Shown here one piece after another: positions 10,300-21,087 of a stretch of DNA of 64,000 bases. The translations under genes and the position numbers were made by a program. The stretch is from Candidatus Borkfalkia stercoripullorum. Its GTDB lineage: Bacteria; Bacillota; Clostridia; Christensenellales; Borkfalkiaceae. Below the pieces are notes generated by a model, which worked only from the letters and a program-made list of their open reading frames with translations, made no database searches and was not told the DNA's origin. The DNA lies in contig DWXC01000019.1 in the NCBI GenBank assembly GCA_019119395.1, positions 21,847 through 85,846 on the forward strand, in the 5' to 3' direction. How positions within the stretch are numbered: position 1 is the first letter of the stretch; each line of letters opens with the position of its first letter.

Positions 10300-10737
10300 T
10301 TATTTGTGATACTCCCCGCCGCCGTTGATCATGAAAGCGCGGTAGATCTGTTCGCACAAAACGACGCGCATGAGCTGGTGCGGGAAAGTCATGTCTGAAA
10401 AGGAAAGCAGAAGATCCGCCCTCTTTTTGACGCTTTCGTCCAGCCCGCAGGATGAACCGATGACGAACGTCACTTCCCTGCCCGCGTCGGCAAAACCCTT
10501 CATCTTTTCGGCAAACGCTTCGCTGGAAAGTTTTTTGCCCTCCACGGCGAGAACGACGCACGCGCCGCGCATTTCCTTCAAGATGTTTTCCGCTTCCTCT
10601 TTAAGGGTGCGCCGCTCGGGCAGTTCGCGCACGGAGACCGCCGCGAAGCGCGACAGGCGTTTGAGGTATTCCGCGACCGCGTCCGAAAAAAATTTCTCTT
10701 TCAGTTTACCGACGCAGACGACGTTGATCTTCTGCAT
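10300..10737 (-). CDS. rlmH: 23S rRNA (pseudouridine1915-N3)-methyltransferase
   Basis: 145 aa; VGKLKEKFFSDAVAEYLKRL, FVIGSSCGLDESV, FPHQLMRVVLCEQIYRAFMINGGGEYHK. Confidence 0.96.
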   Translation of the reverse strand: MQKINVVCVGKLKEKFFSDAVAEYLKRLSRFAAVSVRELPERRTLKEEAENILKEMRGACVVLAVEGKKLSSEAFAEKMKGFADAGREVTFVIGSSCGLDESVKKRADLLLSFSDMTFPHQLMRVVLCEQIYRAFMINGGGEYHK

Positions 10738-10740
10738 ATC

Positions 10741-11718
10741 TCACCCCGCGATACCCGTGACGAGCGCGGATATCCACATGATGCCCGTGACGACGATGCC
10801 GACGAGGGCGGAACAGATGAACGGCTTGATCGGGCCTTCCTTTTTGCGGTTGGTCTTTTTGTCGAAAAAGATGAGGTAGACGAGCGAGCCGACGAGGGCC
10901 GCCGCCGACACGAGACACACGATCAGGTACGCCGTGCCGTTCATGTTGGTCAAAAAACCGTACTTCGCGTCAAAAATGATGATCGCGTTGTTGACGAAGT
11001 GCATCAGGACGGCGGGTAAAATCGAATCCGCGCGTATCGCCACGAGGGTGAACACCGCGCCGCAGATGAACTGATAGACCGTCTGCGCAGGGTTTTGATG
11101 AAATATCGAAAACAAAAGCCCGCCCAACAGGCACGCGGCGACCGTGCCGACATCTTTGATGCCGTCCAGAATGATCCCGCGGAAGATGGTCTCTTCGAGG
11201 ATCGCGGGAAGAACCGCCACCACGATGAGCACGCCGACGATACCGCCCCCTTCAAGGGATGGCAGAGAGCTTTCGGGAGCGGTATAACCGATCAGTTCAA
11301 ACAGTTTTATGAACTGCCCGTTGACCCAGTTCAGACTGAACAGGAGCCCGAACGCGGCGAGCAGCGCGATGACAAAATACTTCGGGTGCGTTTTGCGGTA
11401 ACCGAATTCGCGCGGCTTTTGGCGGTACAAAAAGGCGAACAGGAGCACGACCGCGATATACGCGACCTGATACAGCCCGTAAGAGAGGTATTTATACCAA
11501 TCCTGTTTTTTTAAAGTTTCGAGTTCGATCCCCGTGGAGGAGACGACGGCGGTGAGCGTGAACGAGAACAGCAGGCTGACCGCGAGCATGATGACGATGG
11601 TCGCCGAATATACGACGCCGCTCATCGCCTTGCGCGGGTATTTGAGCCAGCCGCTCTGTTTTTGCCCGGGCGCGCCCTGCCCGTCCTGCCGCCGATCGTT
11701 TATGTTTTTGTTTTCCAT
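10741..11718 (-). CDS. CPBP-family intramembrane metalloprotease
   Basis: Multiple TM segments; EETIFRG and 'HFVNNAI' CAAX-protease/bacteriocin-processing motifs. Confidence 0.88.
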   Translation of the reverse strand: MENKNINDRRQDGQGAPGQKQSGWLKYPRKAMSGVVYSATIVIMLAVSLLFSFTLTAVVSSTGIELETLKKQDWYKYLSYGLYQVAYIAVVLLFAFLYRQKPREFGYRKTHPKYFVIALLAAFGLLFSLNWVNGQFIKLFELIGYTAPESSLPSLEGGGIVGVLIVVAVLPAILEETIFRGIILDGIKDVGTVAACLLGGLLFSIFHQNPAQTVYQFICGAVFTLVAIRADSILPAVLMHFVNNAIIIFDAKYGFLTNMNGTAYLIVCLVSAAALVGSLVYLIFFDKKTNRKKEGPIKPFICSALVGIVVTGIMWISALVTGIAG

Positions 11719-11838
11719 GACAAATATTATATCGGAAATCGCCTTTTAAGTAAATAAAAATCTTTTCCTTTTTCAAATTTTTTGCTATAATATCATTATT
11801 CATAGGAAAAGGACGGGCAGCGTTCCCGCCCGGGAGGT

Positions 11839-12684
11839 ATGCGCATGAGGATCGTTGCATCAAAAGAAATAGAAGACGCGGTTTATAACCTCGCGAAGGA
11901 GGCATGCCTGAACCTGATCCCCTCCTGCAAGGCCGCACTCGAACGGGCGGAAAAAGCGGAATCGGGGGAAGGGGCGAAATTCGCCCTTTCCGCCATACTG
12001 GATAACGCCGAAGTCGCCGCGAAAGAAAATATGGCAGTATGCCAGGATACCGGTTACACCGTCATCCTCGCAGAGATCGGGCAGGACGTTCACATCGAGG
12101 GCAAACTCTTTTCCGCCGCGGTGAACGACGGCGTGCGCAGGGCCTACGAGGATTTTTACTTCCGCAAGAGCATATGCGACCCGCTCACGCGGGTGAACAC
12201 GGGCGACAACACTCCCGCCGCCGTACACACGGAAATCGTCGCGGGAGATAAAATTTCGCTCACCTTTTTGCCCAAAGGGTTCGGGAGCGAAAACATGTCG
12301 CGCATTTACATGCTTACCCCCGCCAAAGGCGTAAACGGCGTGATCGACGCCATCGTCGAGACGGTGGCGCTCGCGGGGAGCAAGCCCTGCCCGCCCGTGT
12401 ATGTGGGCGTGGGCATCGGCGGGACGTTCGATACCTCCGCCTTTCTCGCGAAAAAGGCCCTGGCCCGCGAAGTCGGTTCGAAAAACCCGCGCAAAGACGT
12501 GGCCGAAATAGAGCGGGCGGCGCTGGAAAAAATCAACGCACTCGGCATCGGCCCGCAGGGCTTCGGCGGAAAGGTCACCGCCATCGGCGTTTCCTGCGAG
12601 ATCGCCCCCACGCACATCGCGGGGCTGCCCGTGGCGGTCAATATCCAATGCCACTGCGTGCGCTGCGCAAAAGCGGTCATCTGA
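11839..12684 (+). CDS. Fumarate hydratase (class I) alpha subunit
   Basis: 281 aa; MAVCQDTGYTVILAEIGQDV, RVNTGDNTPAAVHTEIV, GIGGTFDTSAFLAKKAL, NIQCHCVRCAKAVI. Confidence 0.93.
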   Translation: MRMRIVASKEIEDAVYNLAKEACLNLIPSCKAALERAEKAESGEGAKFALSAILDNAEVAAKENMAVCQDTGYTVILAEIGQDVHIEGKLFSAAVNDGVRRAYEDFYFRKSICDPLTRVNTGDNTPAAVHTEIVAGDKISLTFLPKGFGSENMSRIYMLTPAKGVNGVIDAIVETVALAGSKPCPPVYVGVGIGGTFDTSAFLAKKALAREVGSKNPRKDVAEIERAALEKINALGIGPQGFGGKVTAIGVSCEIAPTHIAGLPVAVNIQCHCVRCAKAVI

Positions 12685-12745
12685 CCCGAAAATCCGTTTT
12701 TTACCGCATTATGCCTCGCATAGTACTTGAAAAGGAGGCCGTTTT

Positions 12746-13432
12746 TTGAAAAACACACGCAAATTCCCCGACCCGAACGCCGTATTCCCCAACGAGTACG
12801 GGACGAGTTGTTTCATCAAAAACGTCATCAAAGCGCCCAACATCAGCGTCGGCGACTATACCTATTACGACGACGATAAAGACCCGACGGGCTTCGAAAA
12901 GAACAACATTTTGTTCAACTACCCCGTATTCGGCGACAAACTCATCATCGGAAAATTCTGCCAGATCGCGAGCGGAACGCAGTTCATTATGGGCGCGGCG
13001 AACCACAGGCTTTGCAGCGCGACCACCTACCCTTTCAACATAATGAGCGAGGCATGGGCGGAGATCGCGCCCGTACACCTTTCGCAGCTTCCGCACAAGG
13101 GCGACACCGTGATCGGCAACGACGTATGGTTCGGCAGGAACTGCGTCGTGATGCCGGGAGTGAAGATCGGAGACGGCGCGATCGTCGCGGCGCATTCGGT
13201 TGTGACCAAGGACGTAGAGCCGTACAGCGTCGTCGGCGGCAACCCCGCGCGCTTCATCAAAAAGCGGTTCGACGACGAACTGACCGAACTTCTGCTCCGC
13301 TTCAAGTGGTGGGATCTTCCGCCCGATGAACTTGCGGAAGTCATGCCGCTCTTGTGCGACGCCGACCTCGAAAAGGTCAGGCGCGAACTCAAAACACGCA
13401 TCGAAAACAAACAGCGGAGGCAAACGAGATGA
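12746..13432 (+). CDS. Vat/CatB-type hexapeptide-repeat xenobiotic acetyltransferase
   Basis: TTG start 8 nt after AAAGGAGG; '[16 protein letters not shown]', '[36 protein letters not shown]', '[12 protein letters not shown]', 'KWWDLP'. Confidence 0.88.
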   Translation: MKNTRKFPDPNAVFPNEYGTSCFIKNVIKAPNISVGDYTYYDDDKDPTGFEKNNILFNYPVFGDKLIIGKFCQIASGTQFIMGAANHRLCSATTYPFNIMSEAWAEIAPVHLSQLPHKGDTVIGNDVWFGRNCVVMPGVKIGDGAIVAAHSVVTKDVEPYSVVGGNPARFIKKRFDDELTELLLRFKWWDLPPDELAEVMPLLCDADLEKVRRELKTRIENKQRRQTR

Positions 13433-13971
13433 AAAAAATAACCCTTCCTTTGACAGACGAGGATATTTCTTTACTGAAAGCGGGCGACAGCGTTCTGCTT
13501 TCGGGCACGATCTTGACGGGGAGAGACTGCGCGCACAAGCGCATCTGCGAATTCCTCGACAGGGGCGAAAAACCGCCCTTCGATCTTAAAGGGGAAACCA
13601 TCTATTATGCGGGCCCCTGCCCCGCACCCGAAGGCAAGGCCTGCGGCAGCTGCGGCCCCACCACGAGCGCGCGCATGGACGCCTTTGCGCCGCGGCTGCT
13701 CGATCTCGGACTGAAGGGCATGATCGGCAAAGGAGAGCGCAGCGACGAAGTGGAAAGATCCATCGTGAAAAACCATGCCGTATATTTTGCGGCGATCGGC
13801 GGGGCGGGCGCGCTTTACGGCAACGCCGTAAAAAAAAGCGAACTCGTCGCCTTTGCCGACCTTTTGAGCGAGGCGGTGTACCGCTTCGAAATCGAAGACT
13901 TCCCTTGCGTGGTCGCGATCGACTGCCGCGGCGGAAACATCTATAAAAAAGGGCAAGGAGAAAACATATGA
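13429..13971 (+). CDS. Fumarate hydratase (class I) beta subunit (start corrected)
   Basis: [55 protein letters not shown] overlap with preceding gene. Confidence 0.93.
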   Translation: MKKITLPLTDEDISLLKAGDSVLLSGTILTGRDCAHKRICEFLDRGEKPPFDLKGETIYYAGPCPAPEGKACGSCGPTTSARMDAFAPRLLDLGLKGMIGKGERSDEVERSIVKNHAVYFAAIGGAGALYGNAVKKSELVAFADLLSEAVYRFEIEDFPCVVAIDCRGGNIYKKGQGENI

Positions 13972-14489
13972 AAACTTTCGACTGCATCGAAGCGAGAAGA
14001 TCGGTGCGCGATTTTGAAAGCACGCCCGTGGAGGACGCCGCGCTCGGAAAGATCGTGACGGCGGCGCTCTGCGCGCCCGTCGGGATGCGCGCTTACGACA
14101 GCCTGTGCATCCGCTGCGTCGCAAGCAAAGACGCGCTTTCCGAATTTTTGAAAATGTCGAGGAAAGAAATGCGGGACGAGACCGCCGACCCGATACACGG
14201 AGCGCCCGCTCTCATCGTCGTCGCCGTCAGGGAAGTCACGAACGTCGCCTTTGCGAACTCCGCGTGCATGATCGAAAACATGCTGCTGGCGGCAACAGAC
14301 CTCGGCCTCGGCAGTCTTTACGTTTGCGGCATCGTCAACGCGCTGCGCGACAAGCCGGAATTCAGGCAGCTTCTGCAACTGCCCGAAGGCTTCGCACCCG
14401 TCGGCGCCGCCGCGATCGGCTATGCCAAAGACGGAGCGCCTTCGCGCCGCCCGATACCCAACAGGATCAGCCAAGTTAAATATATCTGA
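13968..14489 (+). CDS. Nitroreductase family protein
   Basis: [46 protein letters not shown] overlap with fumarase beta. Confidence 0.9.
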   Translation: MKTFDCIEARRSVRDFESTPVEDAALGKIVTAALCAPVGMRAYDSLCIRCVASKDALSEFLKMSRKEMRDETADPIHGAPALIVVAVREVTNVAFANSACMIENMLLAATDLGLGSLYVCGIVNALRDKPEFRQLLQLPEGFAPVGAAAIGYAKDGAPSRRPIPNRISQVKYI

Positions 14490-14505
14490 AGCGACGCATA
14501 AAGAA

Positions 14506-14556
14506 TCCCCCTGCCGCGCCGATTTTCATCGGTTCTGCAGGGGGACTTTTTTGTTT
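14506..14556. terminator. Terminator after fumarase/vat/nitroreductase operon
   Basis: TCCCCCTGC...GCAGGGGGA stem followed by CTTTTTTGTTTT. Confidence 0.8.
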
Positions 14557-14819
14557 TATCCGTTTTTGCTCCGGGTTTCGGGCTCATCCTCTTTGGGTTC
14601 GACCTTCTCCTCCGCGGGTTTTTCGGGCAATCCTTCCGAATACGGTTTTTCCTTTCGATCGTATGCCTCTCCTCGTTCGCGCACCAAAAAAGCCGCGACG
14701 ATAAGAATGACAGCGACGCAGCCGAGCACGACCGAAAACTCCGCACTTCCGCACAATGCGGTGATAACGCCGCAAACGCCGACCGAGATCGACGCGAGCA
14801 ACAATTTGATTCCCGGCAT
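14556..14819 (-). CDS. Small two-TM membrane protein with charged tail
   Basis: 87 aa; two hydrophobic segments then a Glu/Lys-rich C-terminus. Confidence 0.5.
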   Translation of the reverse strand: MPGIKLLLASISVGVCGVITALCGSAEFSVVLGCVAVILIVAAFLVRERGEAYDRKEKPYSEGLPEKPAEEKVEPKEDEPETRSKNG

Positions 14820-14932
14820 TTCCCTTTCTCCTTTTTGAAGTTCAAAAGAAGTATAGCACTTTCCCTACGCCATGTCAAGCGCGGCGCAAAAAGCGCATAA
14901 CGCTGCCGATTTTAAAGCGCCCCGACGCCGCG

Positions 14933-15886
14933 TCAGAGCGCGCCGCCGTCGAATATCGACGCCTGCCGGGCGGAAGAACGCAAAAAACTCCTTTGATCGC
15001 CGCAAATCAACACATCGTCTTTTTCGAGATGCCCAAGCAAAAGAGGCGACGCGGGGTCGTGCAGGCGGTAATTTTCCCGCGCTTTCTGCGGGCTCTTGTT
15101 GGCATAGCAGTATTTGCATCCGTTCAGACAGGTATCATAGGCGCCGATGTCGCGGCTTTCGATACAGTGGCAGCCCGCGCGCATCCCCTTGTGCTTTATA
15201 TCTTTGAATTCACAGCCGTTCGCCCCGCCGAGGATCTCCAGCGTGGCACAGCCCGAAACGTGGATACCGTAACGGGAATAATCGCAGTCCGTTCCGCACG
15301 TCTGCAGATATATGCCGTATTTTTGCGCAACGGCACCCAACCCTTTGGCGAGAGTTTCACGGTCGCGCTCGGTCAGCGGGATCAGTTCGGGCATGTTCGT
15401 TTCCAGTTTTTTATACATCTCCACAAAGCTGAAAATGCACCTGTCTATATGCGGCGCAAGTTTTTCCGCCATATACGCGAACGTTTCCAGATGCCGCTCC
15501 ACCGTGTATTTTTGCGTGAGCAATACGGGATCGTACCGCCAGGCGACCCTCTGCCTGCCCACCGTGCGGGAAAGTTCCGCGAGTGTTTTTATGCTTTCGT
15601 CCACGGAAGGCACTCCCGGCTCGACGTCTTTGCCGTAGGCGGTAACGGTATAGTGAAAATAGGTGCGGTATTTGTCCGTTATTTCGTGCAGGCGAGACAG
15701 TGCGGGCGCATAGTTTTTGGAACAAAACAGCACGGCGTCTATCTTTTCGGGCGAAAGCTCGTAGCGGATTACTTTATTCGGGAAGAGCGGATTGCGCGCG
15801 CAGACGTACCCTTCTTTGAAGCGCCTGAAAAGCCAATCCGAAAAATATTGCACGGTATCCGTCCGAGCGCCGGTATTGAGTATCAT
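14933..15886 (-). CDS. DUF1848 family protein
   Basis: MILNTGARTDTVQYFSDWLFRRFKEGYVCARNP, 'GCHCIESRDIGAYDTCLNGCKYCYAN' Cys cluster. Confidence 0.85.
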   Translation of the reverse strand: MILNTGARTDTVQYFSDWLFRRFKEGYVCARNPLFPNKVIRYELSPEKIDAVLFCSKNYAPALSRLHEITDKYRTYFHYTVTAYGKDVEPGVPSVDESIKTLAELSRTVGRQRVAWRYDPVLLTQKYTVERHLETFAYMAEKLAPHIDRCIFSFVEMYKKLETNMPELIPLTERDRETLAKGLGAVAQKYGIYLQTCGTDCDYSRYGIHVSGCATLEILGGANGCEFKDIKHKGMRAGCHCIESRDIGAYDTCLNGCKYCYANKSPQKARENYRLHDPASPLLLGHLEKDDVLICGDQRSFLRSSARQASIFDGGAL

Positions 15887-16347
15887 TTTCTTTCACCCGC
15901 CTTTTCCGCAAATTCTTTTTCCATAAATCCCGTAAAAACTTCCGTCAGCCGCACAAGTTCCGCCGCGTGCGTCAGCCCCAACCCCGACATGGCGCGGTTT
16001 TCCGCGTCGGCGGCGGGCGGAATGACAGATTCGGCGTAATCCTTCCCTTTTTGCGTAAATCGGATGCGTTTGTTGCGCCTGTCCTCGGCGACCTCCTCAA
16101 AAACAATGTACCCCTTTTTCAAAAACCTGCCCGCGATCGCCGCGACCGTCTGTTTGTTGGCGGAAAGGCGGTCGCAGATCTCTCTCTGCGTACAGCCCTT
16201 TCCGGGTGCGAACCAAAGGATGTCCAATACAAACAATTCGTTGACCGTCAGGCCGTGCTTTTTTGCGCATCCGGCGTAAACGGCCGTCTGCCTGTCGCGC
16301 AGCCTGCAATATGCATTCACCAGTGCGTTGAGCTCTTTCCCGCACAT
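15883..16347 (-). CDS. MarR family transcriptional regulator
   Basis: wHTH 'CTQREICDRLSANKQTVAAIAGRFLKKGYI', 'EDRRNKRIRFTQKGK'; 4-bp overlap with the DUF1848 gene. Confidence 0.9.
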   Translation of the reverse strand: MCGKELNALVNAYCRLRDRQTAVYAGCAKKHGLTVNELFVLDILWFAPGKGCTQREICDRLSANKQTVAAIAGRFLKKGYIVFEEVAEDRRNKRIRFTQKGKDYAESVIPPAADAENRAMSGLGLTHAAELVRLTEVFTGFMEKEFAEKAGERK

Positions 16348-16487
16348 ACCCGCCCTCCGAAAAAGTCCAATATCATACTAATATTATAACGCGCGACCGC
16401 TCCGACGGCAAGCATTTGACGCATCATTTTTATATACAAATTTTTTGCGAACAAAAACGCCGCCCGAAACGATATTTTCCGAATGAT

Positions 16488-16524
16488 AATAATCATCCAC
16501 GTGCAAAGCACGTGGATGATTATT
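16488..16524. terminator. Hairpin between atpC and marR, likely terminator
   Basis: 16-bp perfect stem AATAATCATCCACGTG-caaag-CACGTGGATGATTATT, T-rich on the plus-strand 3' side. Confidence 0.6.
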
Positions 16525-16597
16525 TGTTTTTATAATAAAATCTCTGCCGGAATCACAATAACGGCGGCGCGTATCGGTTGCGGCAGACGACCGCGCG

Positions 16598-17008
16598 CTA
16601 TTCTTTATTGCCGCGATGTTTTACGCGAAGGCGCGCGAACGCCCTTTGCAGAGCGAGACGGTTGAGCTGATATTCGGCGGCGCTGCGGTTGCGGCGCACC
16701 ATCTCTTCCGCGCGTTCCCTCGCCTCTTCCGCGCGGCGCTCGTCGATGTCTTCCGGCCATTCGACCGCCTGGGCAAAGGCGATCGTCTCGTCGGGGCGCA
16801 CTTCGATGAAACCTTCGCTCATGAATGCTTCCCGCGTTTCGCCGTCCGCCGTGATTCGGATCGTGCCGGGTTCGGTGGCAAAAACCATGGGCTGATGCCC
16901 CGCCATGATCGTGCATGCGCCGCCGATCGACGGAATGTTCACGCTCTCCGCCTCGCCGCGGAAAAAGACCTTTTCGGGCGTGATGATCTCCAGATAAAAT
17001 TTATTCAT
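16598..17008 (-). CDS. atpC: F1Fo ATP synthase epsilon subunit
   Basis: 136 aa; MNKFYLEIITPEKVFFRGEAESVNIPSIGG; position in atp operon. Confidence 0.93.
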   Translation of the reverse strand: MNKFYLEIITPEKVFFRGEAESVNIPSIGGACTIMAGHQPMVFATEPGTIRITADGETREAFMSEGFIEVRPDETIAFAQAVEWPEDIDERRAEEARERAEEMVRRNRSAAEYQLNRLALQRAFARLRVKHRGNKE

Positions 17009-17053
17009 TTCGCCCTCCCTTGCCGCAAGGCGGATCTTTCGGTGCGCAAAAAA

Positions 17054-18469
<1,416 letters not shown>

Positions 18470-19333
18470 TTATCGGCTCTGCGAAAACCTGCCCGAAGCG
18501 AGATCGAGCAATTCCGTCGTGATCGCGCTCTGGCGGGAACGGTTGTATTCGAGGTTGAGCGATTCGAGCATTTTATCCGCATTTTTGTTCGCGTTTGACA
18601 TCGCGAGCATCCGCGAGGCATGTTCGCTCGCGAATGAGTGGATGAGCACCGAATAGATCATGCCGACCAGATACTGCGGAACGAGCACGTTGAGCACTTC
18701 GTTCGGGGAAGGATCGTACAGGATCTCGCCCGTGAACGACGATTCGACGTCTCCGGGGATATCCGATTCGACGATCGGCAAAAGGCGGACGAGTTCGGGT
18801 TTTTGCACCGTCGTGGAATACATATGCGTAAAAACGACGACCACCTCGTCCATGAGATTCCTGTCGTAAAGGTCGAGGATGTCGCGCATGATGCCGCGGG
18901 CGTCGTGCAGGGTCGGATTGGTCACCGCATGGGTGAATTCGAGGTCTACCGGCTGATGCTTCCCTTCGAAAAACGCCCTTGCCATCTGCCCGATCGTCAC
19001 GACGTAATGCACCGGCCTGGTCTGCATGTGTTCCCATGCAAGATTGAGCACGTTGCTGTTGAACGCACCCGCAAGCCCTTTGTCTCCGGCTATGACGATA
19101 TATGCGGTGCGGTCGTTCGGGCGATGCACGAGATATTTATGCCGGATATCCGTGCTGTGACGCATGATGTCTTTGATCGTCGAACGCACGCTGTTGAAAT
19201 ACGCCGTGTTGACCGCCTGTTTTTCCATCGCCTTGCGCATTTTCGAAACGGAAATAAGCTCCATCGCCTTGGTGATCTGGTGCGTGTCGCTCACGCTCTT
19301 GATGCGGTGCTTGATTTCAGCGGTATCAGACAT
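18470..19333 (-). CDS. atpG: F1Fo ATP synthase gamma subunit
   Basis: EIKHRIKSVSDTHQITKAMELISVSKMRKA ... SRQSAITTELLDLASG. Confidence 0.96.
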   Translation of the reverse strand: MSDTAEIKHRIKSVSDTHQITKAMELISVSKMRKAMEKQAVNTAYFNSVRSTIKDIMRHSTDIRHKYLVHRPNDRTAYIVIAGDKGLAGAFNSNVLNLAWEHMQTRPVHYVVTIGQMARAFFEGKHQPVDLEFTHAVTNPTLHDARGIMRDILDLYDRNLMDEVVVVFTHMYSTTVQKPELVRLLPIVESDIPGDVESSFTGEILYDPSPNEVLNVLVPQYLVGMIYSVLIHSFASEHASRMLAMSNANKNADKMLESLNLEYNRSRQSAITTELLDLASGRFSQSR

Positions 19334-20855
19334 CGGCGCTCCCCCCTTCGTCTCCGAGGGTCATATTCATGTATTCGCCCGCGGCGGCAAGGATATCCGC
19401 TTTCAGTTCGTCGGTGAGAGCGGCATCCGGGTCGATACGCCCGAGCAGATCCGAACGGTTGATCCGCAAATAATCCAGCAGCCCGTCGTTGAATTCCGTC
19501 ACCTTTTTGGCGGGAACGCCGTCAATGAGATCGCTCTGCGAAACGACGAGCAACACGATCATTTCTTTTACGGAATAATTCAGATACTGCCGCTGCTTCA
19601 GCGTATCGGTCAGCTTTGCCCCGCGCGACAGCGTTTTTTGCGTCTGGCTGTCGAGATCGGAACCGAACTGCATGAAAATCGCAAGTTCCCTGTACTGCGC
19701 GAGGTTGATGCGAAGCTGCCCCGAGATCTGGCGGATCGCCTTTCTCTGCGCGCTGCCGCCCACACGGGAGACGGAAAGCCCCACGTTGACGGCGGGCCGC
19801 ACGCCGCTGTTGAACAATTCGCTTTCGAGATAGATCTGTCCGTCCGTGATGGAAATGACGTTGGTCGGGATGTATGCGGAAATATCGCCCGCGAGCGTTT
19901 CGACGATGGGAAGCGCCGTTATGGAACCGCCGCCCTTTTCTTCGGAAAGTTTTGCCGCACGCTCCAAAAGACGGGAATGCAGGTAAAACACGTCGCCGGG
20001 GTATGCCTCGCGCCCTGCGGGGCGCTTCAAAAGAAGGCTCATCGCACGGTACGCGACCGCGTGTTTGGAAAGATCGTCGTATACGATCAGAACATCCTTG
20101 CCCTGATACATAAAATATTCCGCCAGGGCGCATCCGCTGTACGGGGCGATATACTGGAGGGGCACGGCGTCGTCCGCCGTCGAGCAGACCACGCAGGTGT
20201 AATCCATCGCGCCGCCCGAGCGGAGCGTATTGACCGTTTTTGCCAGCGAAGACGCTTTCTGCCCGATGGAAACGTAAATGCAGATGACGTTCTCACCTTT
20301 CTGGTTCAGAATGGTATCCACGGCGATCGCGGTCTTACCCGTCTGCCTGTCGCCGATGATGAGTTCCCTTTGCCCCCTTCCGATCGGGATCATGCTGTCG
20401 ATCGCAAGTATCCCCGTCTGCAGAGGTTTATCCACTTTGCCCCTGTCCATAATGGCGGGCGCGGGAAATTCGACGGGACGGGATTTGCCCGTAACGATCT
20501 CGCCCAGACCGTCGAGCGCTTCGCCCAGAGGATCGACGATCCTGCCGAGCATCTCTTCGCCGACTTTCATTTCCACCGCTTTGCCCGTAGAATAGACGTA
20601 ATCGCCGAACCGAACCCTGTCTTCGCCCGAAAAAAGGACGGCACCGACGCTGTCGTGCTCCAGATTGAGCGCGAGCGCATGGTAGCCGCCCCGCACGTCG
20701 AGCAATTCGTTGTACTGTACGTCGGATAGCCCCGCTATTTTTATGATGCCGTCGCCCGAATAGACGATCCTGCCCGTGGAACGCTGCGAATTGTCGCCGG
20801 AAACGCGGGAGATCTTTTCCTTCAGGCCGCGGCCGATATCGTTCAAATCTAACAT
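19326..20855 (-). CDS. atpA: F1Fo ATP synthase alpha subunit (start at MLDLND preferred over ORF-track start)
   Basis: GDRQTGKTAIAVDTILNQ, PAVNVGLSVSRVGGSAQ. Confidence 0.96.
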   Translation of the reverse strand: MLDLNDIGRGLKEKISRVSGDNSQRSTGRIVYSGDGIIKIAGLSDVQYNELLDVRGGYHALALNLEHDSVGAVLFSGEDRVRFGDYVYSTGKAVEMKVGEEMLGRIVDPLGEALDGLGEIVTGKSRPVEFPAPAIMDRGKVDKPLQTGILAIDSMIPIGRGQRELIIGDRQTGKTAIAVDTILNQKGENVICIYVSIGQKASSLAKTVNTLRSGGAMDYTCVVCSTADDAVPLQYIAPYSGCALAEYFMYQGKDVLIVYDDLSKHAVAYRAMSLLLKRPAGREAYPGDVFYLHSRLLERAAKLSEEKGGGSITALPIVETLAGDISAYIPTNVISITDGQIYLESELFNSGVRPAVNVGLSVSRVGGSAQRKAIRQISGQLRINLAQYRELAIFMQFGSDLDSQTQKTLSRGAKLTDTLKQRQYLNYSVKEMIVLLVVSQSDLIDGVPAKKVTEFNDGLLDYLRINRSDLLGRIDPDAALTDELKADILAAAGEYMNMTLGDEGGSADV

Positions 20856-20868
20856 AATATTGCTCTCT

Positions 20869-21087
20869 TTAAATGGATTGGCGTATCGTTTCAAGACGGC
20901 TCCGCACAGAACCGTCGTACACCTTGTCGCCGATGCGGATGACGATGCCGCCGAGGATGTCGGGGTCGATTATATATTCCGTCTTATAACATCCCCGCTT
21001 TTTTACGAATTCGGCGACCATGCGGAGGATGTCGTCGTCCGGTTTTTCGGATACGACAACTTTGGCAACGAGCTGTTCTTTAGCCAT
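20869..21087 (-). CDS. atpH: ATP synthase delta subunit, C-terminal domain only (72 aa)
   Basis: 'DPDILGGIVIRIGDKVYDGSVRSRLETIRQSI' matches the delta C-terminal signature; lies between atpF and atpA. Confidence 0.8.
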   Translation of the reverse strand: MAKEQLVAKVVVSEKPDDDILRMVAEFVKKRGCYKTEYIIDPDILGGIVIRIGDKVYDGSVRSRLETIRQSI

